DNA of 64,000 nucleotides from Harmothoe impar (taxonomy: Eukaryota; Annelida; Polychaeta; Phyllodocida; Polynoidae), in NCBI GenBank assembly GCA_947462335.1, contig OX381717.1, forward strand, positions 16,359,166 to 16,423,165, in the 5' to 3' direction. The position numbers and the translations under genes were made by a program. A model generated the notes under the pieces. That model did no database searches. It was not told where the DNA came from and saw nothing but the letters and a program-made list of their open reading frames with translations. Positions 41,840 to 53,780 of this stretch are shown here, one piece after another (within the stretch, counting starts at the first letter, position 1; every line of letters begins with the position of its first letter).

Positions 41840-43970
41840 CGTAGTCTAGGAGGGGGTGAGCGCCTAGGGGCTGAATGATGTGTAGGCGGAAGGGGGGAGC
41901 ACAACACCCTACACCTTTCAGCTGAAAAAATGGCCTTACTATTGTGATATAGCACCTGGCAGAGTTTTTGTGCCCTGTGCTGTCCACAGGCTACAAAGTA
42001 TCCACATGACAATATGTCCAGAGTCTTCCATCACAGAGTGTCCACAAAGTGCTGTTTTTCCATGACCTTCCTTCACGAAGTGTACGCAAAATGCAGTTAT
42101 CCCCAACCAACCATCACAAAGTGTTTGCGAACATATAATTTGACTCCTTCCAAAGATCACAACACACAAACCCACCTTAGTCTTTTCATTTCCAGGGGGA
42201 GCCACTGAGTGGTCATCACAGGTGGCCCCAACTAGTGGTATACAAATACAACACACCAATGATGAACCTAGTTTAGCCACTACTGACTGACCCCTTGGTC
42301 ATTTTTGAATATAACTTAGCCATTGTGACTAACACTCATATGACCAACCTAGGTTAGTCTGTACTGACTAACCCTTTCAACCTATGGATTTTTAGTGTAC
42401 TGACCAACTCTCCTCAGTCTTCTCTATTTCAATGAATGTTAGGCCAAGTAAGGCATTAGTCATATGTTATTATGCCTGAGTAATTTTCAAATAGCACTTA
42501 GTAATGCCTGACCAATGTCCCTATGACTAACCTGCGATAGCCACTTCAGACGAAGGGCTGGGGTATTCCGATTTTCTGTCTACATTATATACAAAAAGGA
42601 TTTATCAATTATTTCCCTCACCTTGTGCAGGCAATGCTGCAATAGTAGGTCCTTTTAAGCCATACGTAATCCAAGGTATATCTTCCTTTACCTGCTAATG
42701 ACCCAGGTGCTACGGTCGATCTATTAGAATTAAACGGTGTCTTTTTACAGCAGTGTTGCTGTTGCGTTATACATGCAACGATGATCTTGCAGTTTTGCAG
42801 CCTGTACCAAGTGGAAATGTGCACATCTATAGCTCCGACCCAGTACCTGCACTCAAGCTACAAAGTAGAAACCACCCATGTTCTGACTTTTCAAAAACAC
42901 CCTTGCAGACATTAGGCTGATAACTTGTCGTTGTTTTTTTTCAATTGAAAAAACAAGACGAAAAACAAATACTGAATTCATGTAACTAGTTGGGTGAGTT
43001 GCCAAGACAACTTAGCATTTCTACCAAGTGAAATTGATAAGCAAACCCCTGTTCCCAGCATGGCACTGATTTTCTTGACAAAACTCCTTCTTTTTGATTG
43101 AAAAGAAAAAATGCTTGGCATGAAAATCTCACATTTTCGAAACAATGATGGTGTTTACTCAGGAGTTGAGTGCTGGGACTCAAATCATTTCTCTAAGATA
43201 GACTGACTGCCCTGCAGTATGGGTCAGTGCACATGTAGGTGAGAGGCACAAAGGCTGTCATGACAGTAAAAGAAAAAAACTTGCCTCAGCACTAGGACCA
43301 AGGACAGGCCTAGATTCTGGGCACACCTTAGTCACTGATAAACCCCTACCATGAGACCTTTGTCCTAGTGGTGTCACATGGTACAGAAGAAGTTGTGGAG
43401 GTGACTTTCACCCTGGCCTGTGTCATATTTTCGGTCTAGCAACAGGGTCGCCACGACTCCTCGTCTGCCAGTCCCCTTGGACGGCCCAGACATAAAAGAA
43501 AAGACAAAACAGAAATAAATAAACCGAAATGACTGCAAAGACACAAATTAGAAGTAAAAATTAAACTGTGAACTGTTTGTATTGAGCAGTTACTTTTCAC
43601 TATAATTATGTTAAGTTGGTCAGTTTGATTGTCCTCAATCGGTAGAGAATAAACTTGGAATATTAATTCGGTAATCCTTGGTTACCATATATTCAGTTGG
43701 TTGAAGGGAAGGCTATATCTTTACCAACTCAGCAGTCTCCTTAATGTGGCGATTTACAATATAAACGATGATTCAACATGTGTTTAGATTCACTTAAAGG
43801 TAACTTTAGTAGGTAATGGAGACCCCAACCGACTTCACCTTTCCCTCTTGTTCATGATTTATTTAGAGCAGAAAGATATTTAGACCGAACAGAATTGATA
43901 ATTTACAGTGTTATATCATCCATTAACTTATTTCTTCATCTGCCCTAAATTAACTGTTTTCTGTCAAGCT
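41840..43970. other. No gene seen
   Basis: Contains short imperfect repeats of TCCATCACAGAGTGTCC type (42020-42130) and GACTAACC type (42270-42430). No coding signal or known element. Confidence 0.45.
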
Positions 43971-44052
43971 GGTCAAAGATGGCACCTGGTCAAAGAAGGC
44001 ACCTGGTCAAAGACTTTTACATTGGCCCAATCTGGTGAGACACAGTCAAATA
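43970..44052. repeat. GGCACCTGGTCAAAGA repeats
   Basis: Three copies of a 17-18 bp unit followed by CATTGGCCCA and TGAGACACAG, the same order as at 48692-48785. Confidence 0.75.
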
Positions 44053-44984
44053 CTGAAACAATCTATCAGAATTACAGGTAGAAACCAGGGTTCGGTCAAT
44101 TTTGATCTACCAACAATTTCTCTTTATCACTTGGGACTATATTAGTTTGATACATAATGATATAATAAAAGCAATAAAATCAATACTTGATAGTGCTAGA
44201 TTTTGATATATTGGCAATTGAAGATAGGACACCCTTAACAATAGCCGGCCATGGGAAAATCCTTATTTTTTCAACATTTTTCAAATTTTTGAAAAATTGA
44301 CCAATAATATCTCAAGCAAACTTCTCAGATGTTTAGAGGGGATCATTAGTAGCACAATCATGCCAAAGAAATTAGTTGTCATAGGTGAAACTGAAGAGCC
44401 ATGACCGATTTAGGAGAAAAACATGAATCTAGAAAATTGTATTTTATCTGCATTTTGCAACAGAGAAAATAAAAATTGTCAACAATTTTTTAACCAAAAC
44501 CATGGCCATCTGTACATAAGATCATGTGATACATTTTATTATCAAAATAATAGCGATTCATTGATGAATTAATACAGTTTGGCAATTGTTCAAATATTTT
44601 CTAGTAGGTCCAAACGCCTATAATAGAGTAGCGCACATCTTTTAGTAACAATGAAAAGCAGTGACAAGATGTGTAGAACACTATGAGGTGCCATACTAAG
44701 GGTTAGTAAAGGTGAGTTAGGACATATACAAGAGAGAGATATGCTTTTATCATGATTATAGGTAGTTTCATTTTTTTGCCACCAGGTGCTGTATGCGAAG
44801 ACCCTGGCTTCTACCTTTAAACAGGACTGTTGGATGTATGTTATCAGTCGAGACTCTGCTACCCGTGTTTGTGGGTAATTCTTACAAACCTATCACTAAG
44901 GTCTCTACAGTTTGATGAGGTGAAAACAAACTATAGTTCCTTTAGGTTATTGTGCATAAATTGGGTGATTAGAGCCTCGTGCAT

Positions 44985-45592
44985 TAGGGAGTGTTCATTT
45001 ATTAATTACAGCGGGGTGGTGAGATTTTGCACGGAGGCGGGAAGATTTTCTACTTCCTGCCCTGGAGAGCACATGGAAAGTTTCGCACCCCCTATCGCCA
45101 AAGGGGGCAAACAATTTTGCCAACCCCCCTTTGAACTTTAGTAACATGCATGCTTTTTTGCTAAAACGGGGCTAAATTCTTTTATGCCTCCCCTCAAGAG
45201 GCCACAGGTCAAGAAAAGACATAAGTTGGTGCTGTTAAAATGAATTGTAATTTCACTTTGAGTATAATTTCTTTCCTCCATGGATGTGTTCACCATACAG
45301 GCACATTTAGGACCCACCTAGACAAGGAATATCAGTTACAGTTTATTATGGAATAGTTAGGCTACATCTCATTCTATTATGTACTATGCATCACCAGGCT
45401 GGGAGATTCAGTCATCTAATGATATCTCTGTTAATGAACTTACTAGAACTAATAATAAACCTTGCAAATTTCTTGACTGAAGAAATGAATTAAGTTTCTA
45501 CAAAGAGTTTGACAATGGGTTGGGACACTTTGTAGCATGTGGACTAAAAAGTGACTCCACCCCCCCCTAACTAATAAATGAACATTCCCTTA
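44985..45592. mobile_element. Non-autonomous DNA transposon, about 610 bp
   Basis: Inverted ends of about 38 bp: TAGGGAGTGTTCATTTATTA then GGGGTGG, against CCACCCCCCC then TAATAAATGAACATTCCC. No ORF of note. The superfamily is unclear because no target duplication stands out. Confidence 0.82.
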
Positions 45593-45862
45593 GTGTAGCA
45601 TTAGATAAATCAAATTCGAACCTGGTTGATATGAGATCGGAAGCCCCTATTGACCTGAGGTGCAAAATAGGGGCTTAAATTTGGTAATAACTTGTGTTAT
45701 ATAGCCTTGGCAACTCTACTTATCATCTTAATATTAATGAAGATGAACATATTTACAAACATAATAATTTACAATTACCCCCTGTATAAAGCATATGGCG
45801 ATCTGCTGTAACGTGACACAATTGATTGTGATAGAGGTTGTGTCTCACGACCTTGTGCCAAT

Positions 45863-46458
45863 GTTTTTTCGGGTTTGCCAGCCGCGCCAGCGGCCTGGGA
45901 ACGTAGTGACCGTGACGCCGCCTTTAGGCGGCGGCGGCAAACCCTATTAATGTTTTCGTTTTCTGTGGGTGGCCAATGGGGCACTGTGACGTCACCAGGA
46001 CAGATTGTGGTCATGTAAATAAGATCATGGGGGGCGCCATGATGTCAAAAGGCCGCTAGCACCAATGAAAATAATGTTTTCTCGGAAATTGTTTTCAATT
46101 GTTTTGTTAGCAGAGGGCATGTAGCTATATGTACTATGTTACAACAGTGCTCCACAGTACATCGGAGATCTGTAATTGTAAAGTCGGGAGCCGAGTGTAT
46201 AAAACCACCACATCTACCGTGTCCCAAATAAGGAAGTATGACGTCATCATGTCACTTAGCAAAGTGCGTCACCAAGCGACATGACTGTTGCCATGGCATT
46301 GCCTATAGCGTCGCCCTCAGGACCCGATGCACTGATGCCGGACTGATGCAAGTCATACAAACTACAAATCAAAACACACATTTTTTCGATGTAGTTGTGA
46401 CGGTAACTACGTTTTTTGGGTTTTCCAGCCGCGCAGCGGCCCGGGAAAGTAGTGACCT
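45863..46458. repeat. 48-bp direct repeats about 550 bp apart
   Basis: 45863-45911 and 46411-46458 share GTTTTTTSGGGTTTKCCAGC, then a GC-rich CCGCGC-AGCGGCC segment and GTAGTGACC. They may flank a small element or be two copies of one end. Confidence 0.6.
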
Positions 46459-46514
46459 GACGCAGCCTCGTACTCACCAGCCCCAGGGTAACGGACAAGC
46501 CACACTTACAAGGT

Positions 46515-47734
46515 GACTTTCTCCAAAAAATTCAAGGGGGTATTTCAATGCACTACGACTTTTCCATAGCATATCAGGGTTGCTGTCCTAAATTCTTGGA
46601 CAATTCCATGCAGTACTTTCCGAGAAATCAATGATAGCGCTAATTTTGGTCCCATAGGCCCAACCTTGAAAAGTGGACTTTCTCCAAAAAATTCAAGGGG
46701 GTATTTCAATGCACTACGACTTTTCCATAGCATATCAGGGTTGCTGTCCTTAATTCTTGGACAATTCCATGCAGTACTTTCCGAGAAATCAATGATAGCG
46801 CTAATTTTGGTCCCATATAGGCCCAACCTTGAAAAGTGGACTTTCTCCAAAAAATTCAAGGGGGTATTTCAATGCACTACGACTTTTCCATAGCTTATCA
46901 GGGTTGCTGTCCTAAATTCTTGGACAATTCCATGCAGTACTTTCCGAGAAATCAATGATAGCGCTAATTTTGGTCCCATAGGCCCAACCTTGAAAAGTGG
47001 ACTTTCTCCAAAAAATTCAAGGGGGTATTTCAATGCACTACGACTTTTCCATAGCATATCAGGGTTGCTGTCCTAAATTCTTGGACAATTCCATGCAGTA
47101 CTTTCCGAGAAATCAATTATAGCGCTAATTTTGGTCCCATAGGCCCAACCTTGAAAAGTGGACTTTCTCCAAAAAATTCAAGGGGGTACTTCAATGCACT
47201 ACGACTTTTTCATAGCATATCAGGGTTGCTGTCCTAAATTCTTGGACAATTCCATGCAGTACTTTCCGAGAAATCAATGATAGCGCTAATTTTGGTCCCA
47301 TAGGCCCAACCTTGAAAAGTGGACTTTCTCCAAAAAATTCAAGGGGGTATTTCAATGCACTACGACTTTTCCATAGCATATCAGGGTTGCTGTCCTAAAT
47401 TCTTGGACAATTCCATGCAGTACTTTCCGAGAAATCAATGATAGCGCTAATTTTGGTCCCATATAGGCCCAACCTTGAAAAGTGGACTTTCTCCAAAAAA
47501 TTCAAGGGGGTATTTCAATGCACTACGACTTTTCCATAGCATATCAGGGTTGCTGTCCTAAATTCTTGGACAATTCCATGCAGTACTTTCCGAGAAATCA
47601 ATGATAGCGCTAATTTTGGTCCCATAGGCCCAACCTTGAAAAGTGGACTTTCTCCAAAAAATTCAAGGGGGTATTTCAATGCACTACGACTTTTCCATAG
47701 CATATCAGGGTTGCTGTCCTAAATTCTTGGACAA
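46515..47734. repeat. 161-bp satellite, 7.6 copies
   Basis: Units start GACTTTCTCCAAAAAATTCA at 46515, 46676, 46839, 47000, 47161, 47322, 47485 and 47646. Two units are 163 bp by a TA insertion in CCCATATAGG. The copies are nearly identical, pointing to recent homogenisation. The array ends abruptly at TTGGACAA. Confidence 0.98.
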
Positions 47735-47990
47735 ATTATTTGGTGTACCTGGTCATACTGATAGACCCTCATCGAAAAGCATTGCTGTTTGATGCAGTAG
47801 GGGATGACCGCTACTGAATGTCTACTTTGTCAATACTGTCAATACTTCCTGGCAGTAAAAAAGAAATTTGGACCCCTCTTTGGGGGGGGGGGCAAAAAAA
47901 TTTAACCTGTTTAATATCAAGCTCAATATATAAATCAGTAGTGTTTCAGTACTAATGAATGGAGAAGTAACTACTCCCTTCTGGTCCGTG

Positions 47991-48215
47991 ACAGTACCGG
48001 TACAGGGGGTCCCATGGAACATGCAGCACCCCTGGGCCACACAGTACCGGTACAGGGGGTCCCCAGGAACATGCAGCACCCCTGGGCCACACAGTACCGG
48101 TACAGGGGGTCCCCAGGAACATGCAGCACCCCTGGGACAACCTGTACCGGTACAGGGGGTCCCCAGGTACATGCAGCACCCCTGGGACACACAGTACCGG
48201 TACAGGCTGTCTCTG
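47991..48215. repeat. 50-bp minisatellite, about 4.5 copies
   Basis: Exact 50-bp period. Each unit starts with the palindrome GTACCGGTAC and contains ATGCAGCACCCCTGGG. A reverse-oriented GGTGCTGCATGT follows at the right edge. Confidence 0.96.
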
Positions 48216-48504
48216 TGGTGCTGCATGTACCTGGAAGTTCTGAATCCAAATAGTAATCAAAATTCCTAGGGGACACTGTTGTTTTTATCTGGCAAAAGAA
48301 ATATGGCTGCAGTGTAATTACATGATCAGCTGATAGACTTGAAGTAATTGTACTTCCATAGAACCAGTCTAGTCCAGGGGAACCTGATTGCATGTGTTTG
48401 CATATCACTTAATCATTCAACAACACACCATCTCACAACATTATGTTGCGACGTGGCGGATGCCAGCAAACCCGACCGTGGTCAAAGCCACATTTTTCTT
48501 GTTG

Positions 48505-48755
48505 TCTCTGACCGGGTGCCGTCTCTGACCGGGTGCCGTCTCTGACCTGGTGTCAAAATTTTATTTAACTTAGATTTTAACCTATAGTCATATATATATA
48601 TAAGGATTTGTAAAAACGTTATGGCAGTTGTTATGTAATTATGATTAGCCTCCTGCTGTTGGTAGAAAAGAACTAAACTCCTAAAGTAGCATCCGGTCAG
48701 AGAAGGCACCCGGTCAGAGATGGCACCTGGTCAGAGACGGCACCCAGTCAGAGAT
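48505..48755. repeat. Foldback with CTCTGACCGGGTGCC repeats
   Basis: Three direct copies of CTCTGACCGGGTGCC on the left (48505-48554) face four inverted copies, GGCACCCGGTCAGAGA, on the right (48692-48755). Confidence 0.85.
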
Positions 48756-48847
48756 AAAAACATTGGCCCAAGGTCGTGAGACACAGCCTAGAGCACGTTG
48801 GGCGGAATGAGAGCCTATACAATAATGAAGTCACCCCCTGTTTACGT

Positions 48848-49083
48848 TAGGCCAAAAGAAGGCACGTTTCAGGTAACAAAATGGGAAGACAATGGTAGGT
48901 CGGATTTTTCTATTTTTTTTCTATATCTTTTTAACATGAAAGTACCAGCCGATCTCTCCGAAGACCCTAAAATTGTCAAAAATTTGAAAATGTCTTTAAA
49001 ATTGTATAAAAAAACGTAGGGTCAGTCCTGTTTTGATAGGGTCGGTCGGGTTACCTGAAACAAACCTCTCTTTTTTTGGCCTC
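48848..49083. mobile_element. MITE with TAGGCCAAAAA ends, copy 2
   Basis: Starts TAGGCCAAAAGAAGGCACG and TTTCAGGTAAC; ends GGTTACCTGAAACAAACC and TTTTTTTGGCCT. Confidence 0.82.
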
Positions 49084-49904
49084 AGGGAACTCCCAATGCA
49101 GCGAGGGCCACCAAGCATATACGTCAGATCAGAATCAAGAAGGCTGTAACCAGAGTAATCAAAAAACCTTAAAAAAATATACGCAAATGGGAAGTAAAAT
49201 GAGAAATATATTAGTAGAGAGGCAGAATTTCAAAAGAGGCCCAGAAATCAATTTTGGTGGTTACGGAATGTTAGAAGCTGGCATCCAGATTGAAATTGAT
49301 GTTTGACCTATACTGATTAAGTTTGGGGTGGATGCCACGCTCAAAAATTGTTTTTTATCTGAAATAGGGCCCGATAAAGGTAGCCATTACCGAAATTCAC
49401 TATTTCTGCAATAGCTTTGCAAGTAATAGTGCTAGACGTTCATCTAAAGTGGCTAAACCCACATTAGCAGGGTCTAGCATCACAATGAAGTCATCACAGT
49501 TGGTCTTCAATGCATATTTTACCTAATAGAGGTAGCCATTACCAGAATTTACCATTTTTGCCATTGCTTCGCAAAGAGGGGAGATAGACATTCATTTGAA
49601 GTGTCTACACCCACATTATCAGGGTCTAGTATCACAATGAAGTCATTGCAGATTCTTCCCAATGCATACTTTACACATTAGAGGCCTCACAGAGGTAGCC
49701 ATTACCAAAAATACACCATTTTTGGCTATTGCTTTGCAAAGACGGGAGATAGACATTCATTTAAAGTGTCTAGGCCAAGATATTCAGGGTCTAGTATCAC
49801 AATGAAGTCATTGCTGCTCCTCTCCAATGCATATTTTATCTATTAGAGGAAATAGCCATTGGCAAAAGTCACCATTTTTGCTATTACTTTGAAAAATGTG
49901 GGTG

Positions 49905-50377
49905 ATTCATTTGAATCCACATTGCCTGGGTAGAGAGACATTTCCTTCAAAGCCATTTTTTCCCCAAATTTGGAATACTTGAATTGGCTGAGGCAAATAC
50001 CTGGGCAACAAAGGTATCTGGTTTACTATATCTACTCATCTATATATCAGGTGCTATATATAAGGCCACACTTTTTTTTTTTTGGGGTTACGGACACTTC
50101 AAAAATTTATCAGCGCACGGAGGACGAAATATAAGAAATTATATTCATTTGAATCCACATTGCCTGGGTAGAGAGACATTTCCTTCAAAGCCATTTTTTT
50201 CCCAAATTTGGAATACTTGAATTGGCTGAGGCAAATACCTGGGCAACAAAGGTATCTGGTTTACTATATCTACTCATCTATATATCAGGTGCTATATAAG
50301 GCCACACTTTTTTTTTTTTTGGGTTACGGACACTTCAAAAATTTATCAGCGCACGGAGGACGAAATATAAGAAATTA
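49905..50377. repeat. Recent tandem duplication, two copies of about 236 bp
   Basis: 49905-50141 and 50143-50377 are almost identical, differing only in a TA count and T-run lengths. Both include the first ~80 bp of the MITE whose full copy starts at 50297. Confidence 0.95.
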
Positions 50378-50801
50378 AAAATAAAATATAATTTGGCCTC
50401 TGGGTATTTTATTTATTGTACGTACAGAAAGCTTGGATATCCCAATGTCGGAGGGAAAAATAAAATAAAAACACCACCCAGTGTAGAAAGGAATTTTCCG
50501 ACAATAGAAATACAATATTTACATGAAGAGATTTTATTTAAAGATTTTCAAAAATTGAGAAAATGATGACATCCCATTTTACCTTAATGAAAGGTAAAAA
50601 GCTGTTTTCGTCTTGAATTTAGCTTTCCATTGGTGTATTATGCCATATATCTTTTTTTTTTCTTTATTCTGTTTTCTCTGGAACACACATCGGAGGGAAT
50701 AAAAAAAAAAGTGTAAATTCCAAATTTTATTTTTATTCCGATTTTGGGCTTTCCTAGTGCGGCGGGCCCGTAACCCAAATAATAAAAAAAGTGTGGCCTA
50801 A
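50297..50801. mobile_element. MITE with TAAGGCCACACTTTTTT ends
   Basis: Inverted ends TAAGGCCACACTTTTTTT with GGGTTACGG, and CCCGTAACCCAAATAATAAA with GTGTGGCCTA. The interior is AT-rich with repeated TCGGAGGGAA. Nested in the 3.5 kb element. Confidence 0.85.
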
Positions 50802-53028
50802 TCATCTTAATTCTTAATATTTATAATTGTGATAACACACACGACCTTAGACAGGTCTAGTCTGGGTCACAAGTCCCACTCTGTTAGGCTTCATTCTTGC
50901 CCTCCTCAAGTCAAAATAGTGGTCACCTTAATGATGGTACACCTTTATGTAAATGGGTGATGAATGTAAAGCTTAGACCCAGACTTATCCTAGTCTGTTT
51001 AAAGTGGTATGAACAAAAAACAGTATAGCAGGATATCTGTATAATGTTTTATTGGCTTTGGGACCTTGTCCCCAAAGCCATTTACACCACAGAGGTAGAG
51101 TTGGTAAAATGACAAGAAAAACTAGCATAGGTCCCCTTGTTCATTGTTAGATAAAGGCCTAGTTGGCTCTTTAACCTTGCCCAGGTCTGGTATCCTCATA
51201 TATCCATACAGGTGTGTGCAAGATTAACTTACACTAGATATGGTTTTCAGTCACTACATGTAGAGCCAGTATACATTGTGGTAAGGCCTAGAACCTAGTG
51301 CACAGCCATATTTTGAGTAATTGAATGTGGCTGTCAATGGCAAGGATAGGTACCAGCCTAATAACCAGTGACTACCATGTCAAGCCAAGATGTCAATGCC
51401 AATCCCTATACTATGCACAGGCAGGACCTATACTAGAGGTTGGGTGGTCCAGGGTGGCTCTTGAAATCACCCATGCCCGCCCAAAGACAAATTGTGAACT
51501 CCAACATAATTACCCCCTCCCAGACACACATACATGCAACAACCCTGATCATCAAAATTGAAGGAAGGCCATCAAAGATCCTCCCCTAGTCAGTTGTCTC
51601 ACTTATCAGTCATAAATTGATGGCAATAGTATTGATCACATGCATTCTGTTTGTACATATTATTGCTTTATATAACCAGCCATTTTTTGTTAGAAAATGG
51701 AGGGGTCCAATATCTCAGGACTTCACTGTAACTGTATACCATAGAACCTTGTGTATAAGCCTAACTTGTGTATAACCTGCACCCCTACTTAGGGTCAATC
51801 CTACAAGCCACACCAGAGAACTGTGCATATAAGCTGCACACTGACCCTGGGCTGATTGTATAAGCCGCACTGGTGATCTGACTCGCATACTAGCCACAGC
51901 TTATACTAGTTTTAACACCTGTAGATCTATGGACCTAACTTTTATAGACTCTGAGATATATCTTCGGAAAAGAGTGCATATTCTTTTAAACAGGTGATTC
52001 CTGGACAGCTGTCTTGAGAGTAGATCTGCCTATAAAAGCATAGTTTGAGAAATACTTTCCATGGAGAGAATGAGGTGAAAATATGTCTCTACAAGGTCTA
52101 TAATAGGTAAGAGATGCATGGTTAAAGAAACAAAAGTGTTGCATTGTATCCCTAGGTCCTGGAAATATGGATAGGGGCACTTCAATACAATCACCCTTAT
52201 TTGTAATGCTATGGCAGGAAGGCGCAATTTCGCTAATGGCTATCTCCATTAGGCATTTAGTGGCTAAAGTATGCATTGGAGATAATCTGTGATGTCTTTA
52301 CTATGTTGCTAGACCCTGATAATGTGGGTGTAGACACTTCAAATGAGTGTCTATCTCCCATATTTGTAAAGCAATGGCAAAAATGGTAAATTTCAGAAAT
52401 GGCTACCTCTATTAGGCCTCTATACGGTAAAATATACATTGGAGACCAACTGTGATGACTTCATTGTGATGCTAGACCCTGCTATGGTGGGTTTAGCCAC
52501 TTTAAATGAATGTCTAGCATTATTACTTGCAAAGCTATTGCAGAAATAGTGAATTTCGGTAATGGCTACCTTTATCAGGCCCTATTTCAGATAAAAACAA
52601 TTTTTGAGCGTGGCATCCACCCCAAACTTAATCAGTATAGGTCAAACTTCAGATTCAGCCTGGATGCCACCCTCTAACATTCCGTAACCACCATAGTTAA
52701 AATCTCAAGATTCTGCCTCTCTACTATATCATCTACATAGATCATCAGGGTCGTCATATTTTTTTGACCCGCGGATCAAACTACACCCATTACCAATCAC
52801 AGGCTTGCTCTTGCCTTTAATCATCTAAAGGCCCTATAGTGCTTTAATGGCACTGTAAAGTTTCCAATGGGTTTCTTGTATGGTGGTGGTGCGTTGTCTT
52901 TGGCATCTGCTGAAAGGCCCTACTTGTAGTGTTATCTTTTGCCAAATAAAAAATTCATTCAACTCAACTCAACAAAGACATTGGAGTACACTTGTGCCAA
53001 AAATCAACTAATATCCAGCCCTTATTGT

Positions 53029-53243
53029 TAGGTCAAAGAAAGGTTTGTTTCCGGTCATCCGGCCGACCCTATCAGAACAGGGCCAACCCTACGTTTTTTA
53101 TGCAGTTTTTATATGTTTATCCATTTTCTGTCAATCTTCTGAGAGGTCGGTTGGTACTTTTATGTTTAAAATAGTAAGGAAATAGAGACTGACTCTACAT
53201 TCCATCCCATGTTACCTGAAACATACCTTTCTTTTTTTGGCCT
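53029..53243. mobile_element. MITE with TAGGCCAAAAA ends, copy 3
   Basis: Starts TTAGGTCAAAGAAAGG and TTTGTTTCCGGTCATCC; ends TTACCTGAAACATACC and CTTTTTTTGGCCT. Confidence 0.8.
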
Positions 53244-53273
53244 CATGAATCAAACTCTCCCTAGCACTGTCCA

Positions 53274-53475
53274 ATCTATCGCGAGATATTGACGCTAGAT
53301 GTCTCCACCCGTTGGACTGAATTATATCTCTGTAAGGCTCAGCTCTCCATCACTCTCCAATATCCACCGGTGGATAATGGCCGCCACCCATAGTCAGTCA
53401 GCACCAAACCTCTGCTGGAGAGTGAAGGCTACGTTGGAGACTTGAGGCGCGCAGAGACTACTCGGCCGCAGACTG
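53274..53475 (+). mobile_element. 202-bp element with 11-bp target duplication, copy 1
   Basis: Flanked by the direct repeat AGCACTGTCCA (53263-53273 and 53476-53486). Starts ATCTATCGCGAGATATTG and ends CGGCCGCAGACTG. Contains the 16-bp perfect palindrome TATCCACCGGTGGATA near its middle. No clear terminal inverted repeats and no A-tail. Confidence 0.88.
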
Positions 53476-53780
53476 AGCACTGTCCACATGTGTCTCTCCA
53501 CCAGGTGGTGTGTGTGTCCCATACAGTGCTGCATGTTTCAGACACCAGGTGGGGTATGTCGAGTACCCCTGACATGGTTGACATAACGCAGAAGGAGTAC
53601 AACATTACGGTCATTGAGGTGTGTCTGGTAGGCCTAGAGCACTCTAAGTGGTGTGGATTCAAGCTGGCCCCAACTCGTTCTTGGATGCGTCTGAGCGACA
53701 TCACTGGTATCTGAGGGGCCATGACCATGTCACTTCCCCGGTTTATGTGGGGGGGGGGGGGATTCCTATGCGGTACCCAT

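Larger units (their letters stand above)
49212..52716. mobile_element. 3.5 kb element with long repeat-bearing inverted arms
   Basis: Arms of roughly 700 bp (about 49212-49900 and 52000-52716) are inverted copies. Outer ends are TAGTAGAGAGGCAGAAT and ATTCTGCCTCTCTACTA. Each arm holds about four copies of a 155-165 bp unit with GGTAGCCATTACC, GCAAAG and TAGTATCACAATGAAGTCAT. The centre has no recognisable gene and carries nested insertions. This is a foldback-type architecture. Confidence 0.85.

Noticed and set aside
46545..47703. Repeated minus-strand 62-residue frames
   Set aside because: Each is one copy of the 161-bp satellite; the unit length is not a multiple of three and no gene-like context exists.
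47822..48408. Overlapping Cys/Gly/Pro-rich frames on both strands
   Set aside because: They arise from the 50-bp minisatellite.
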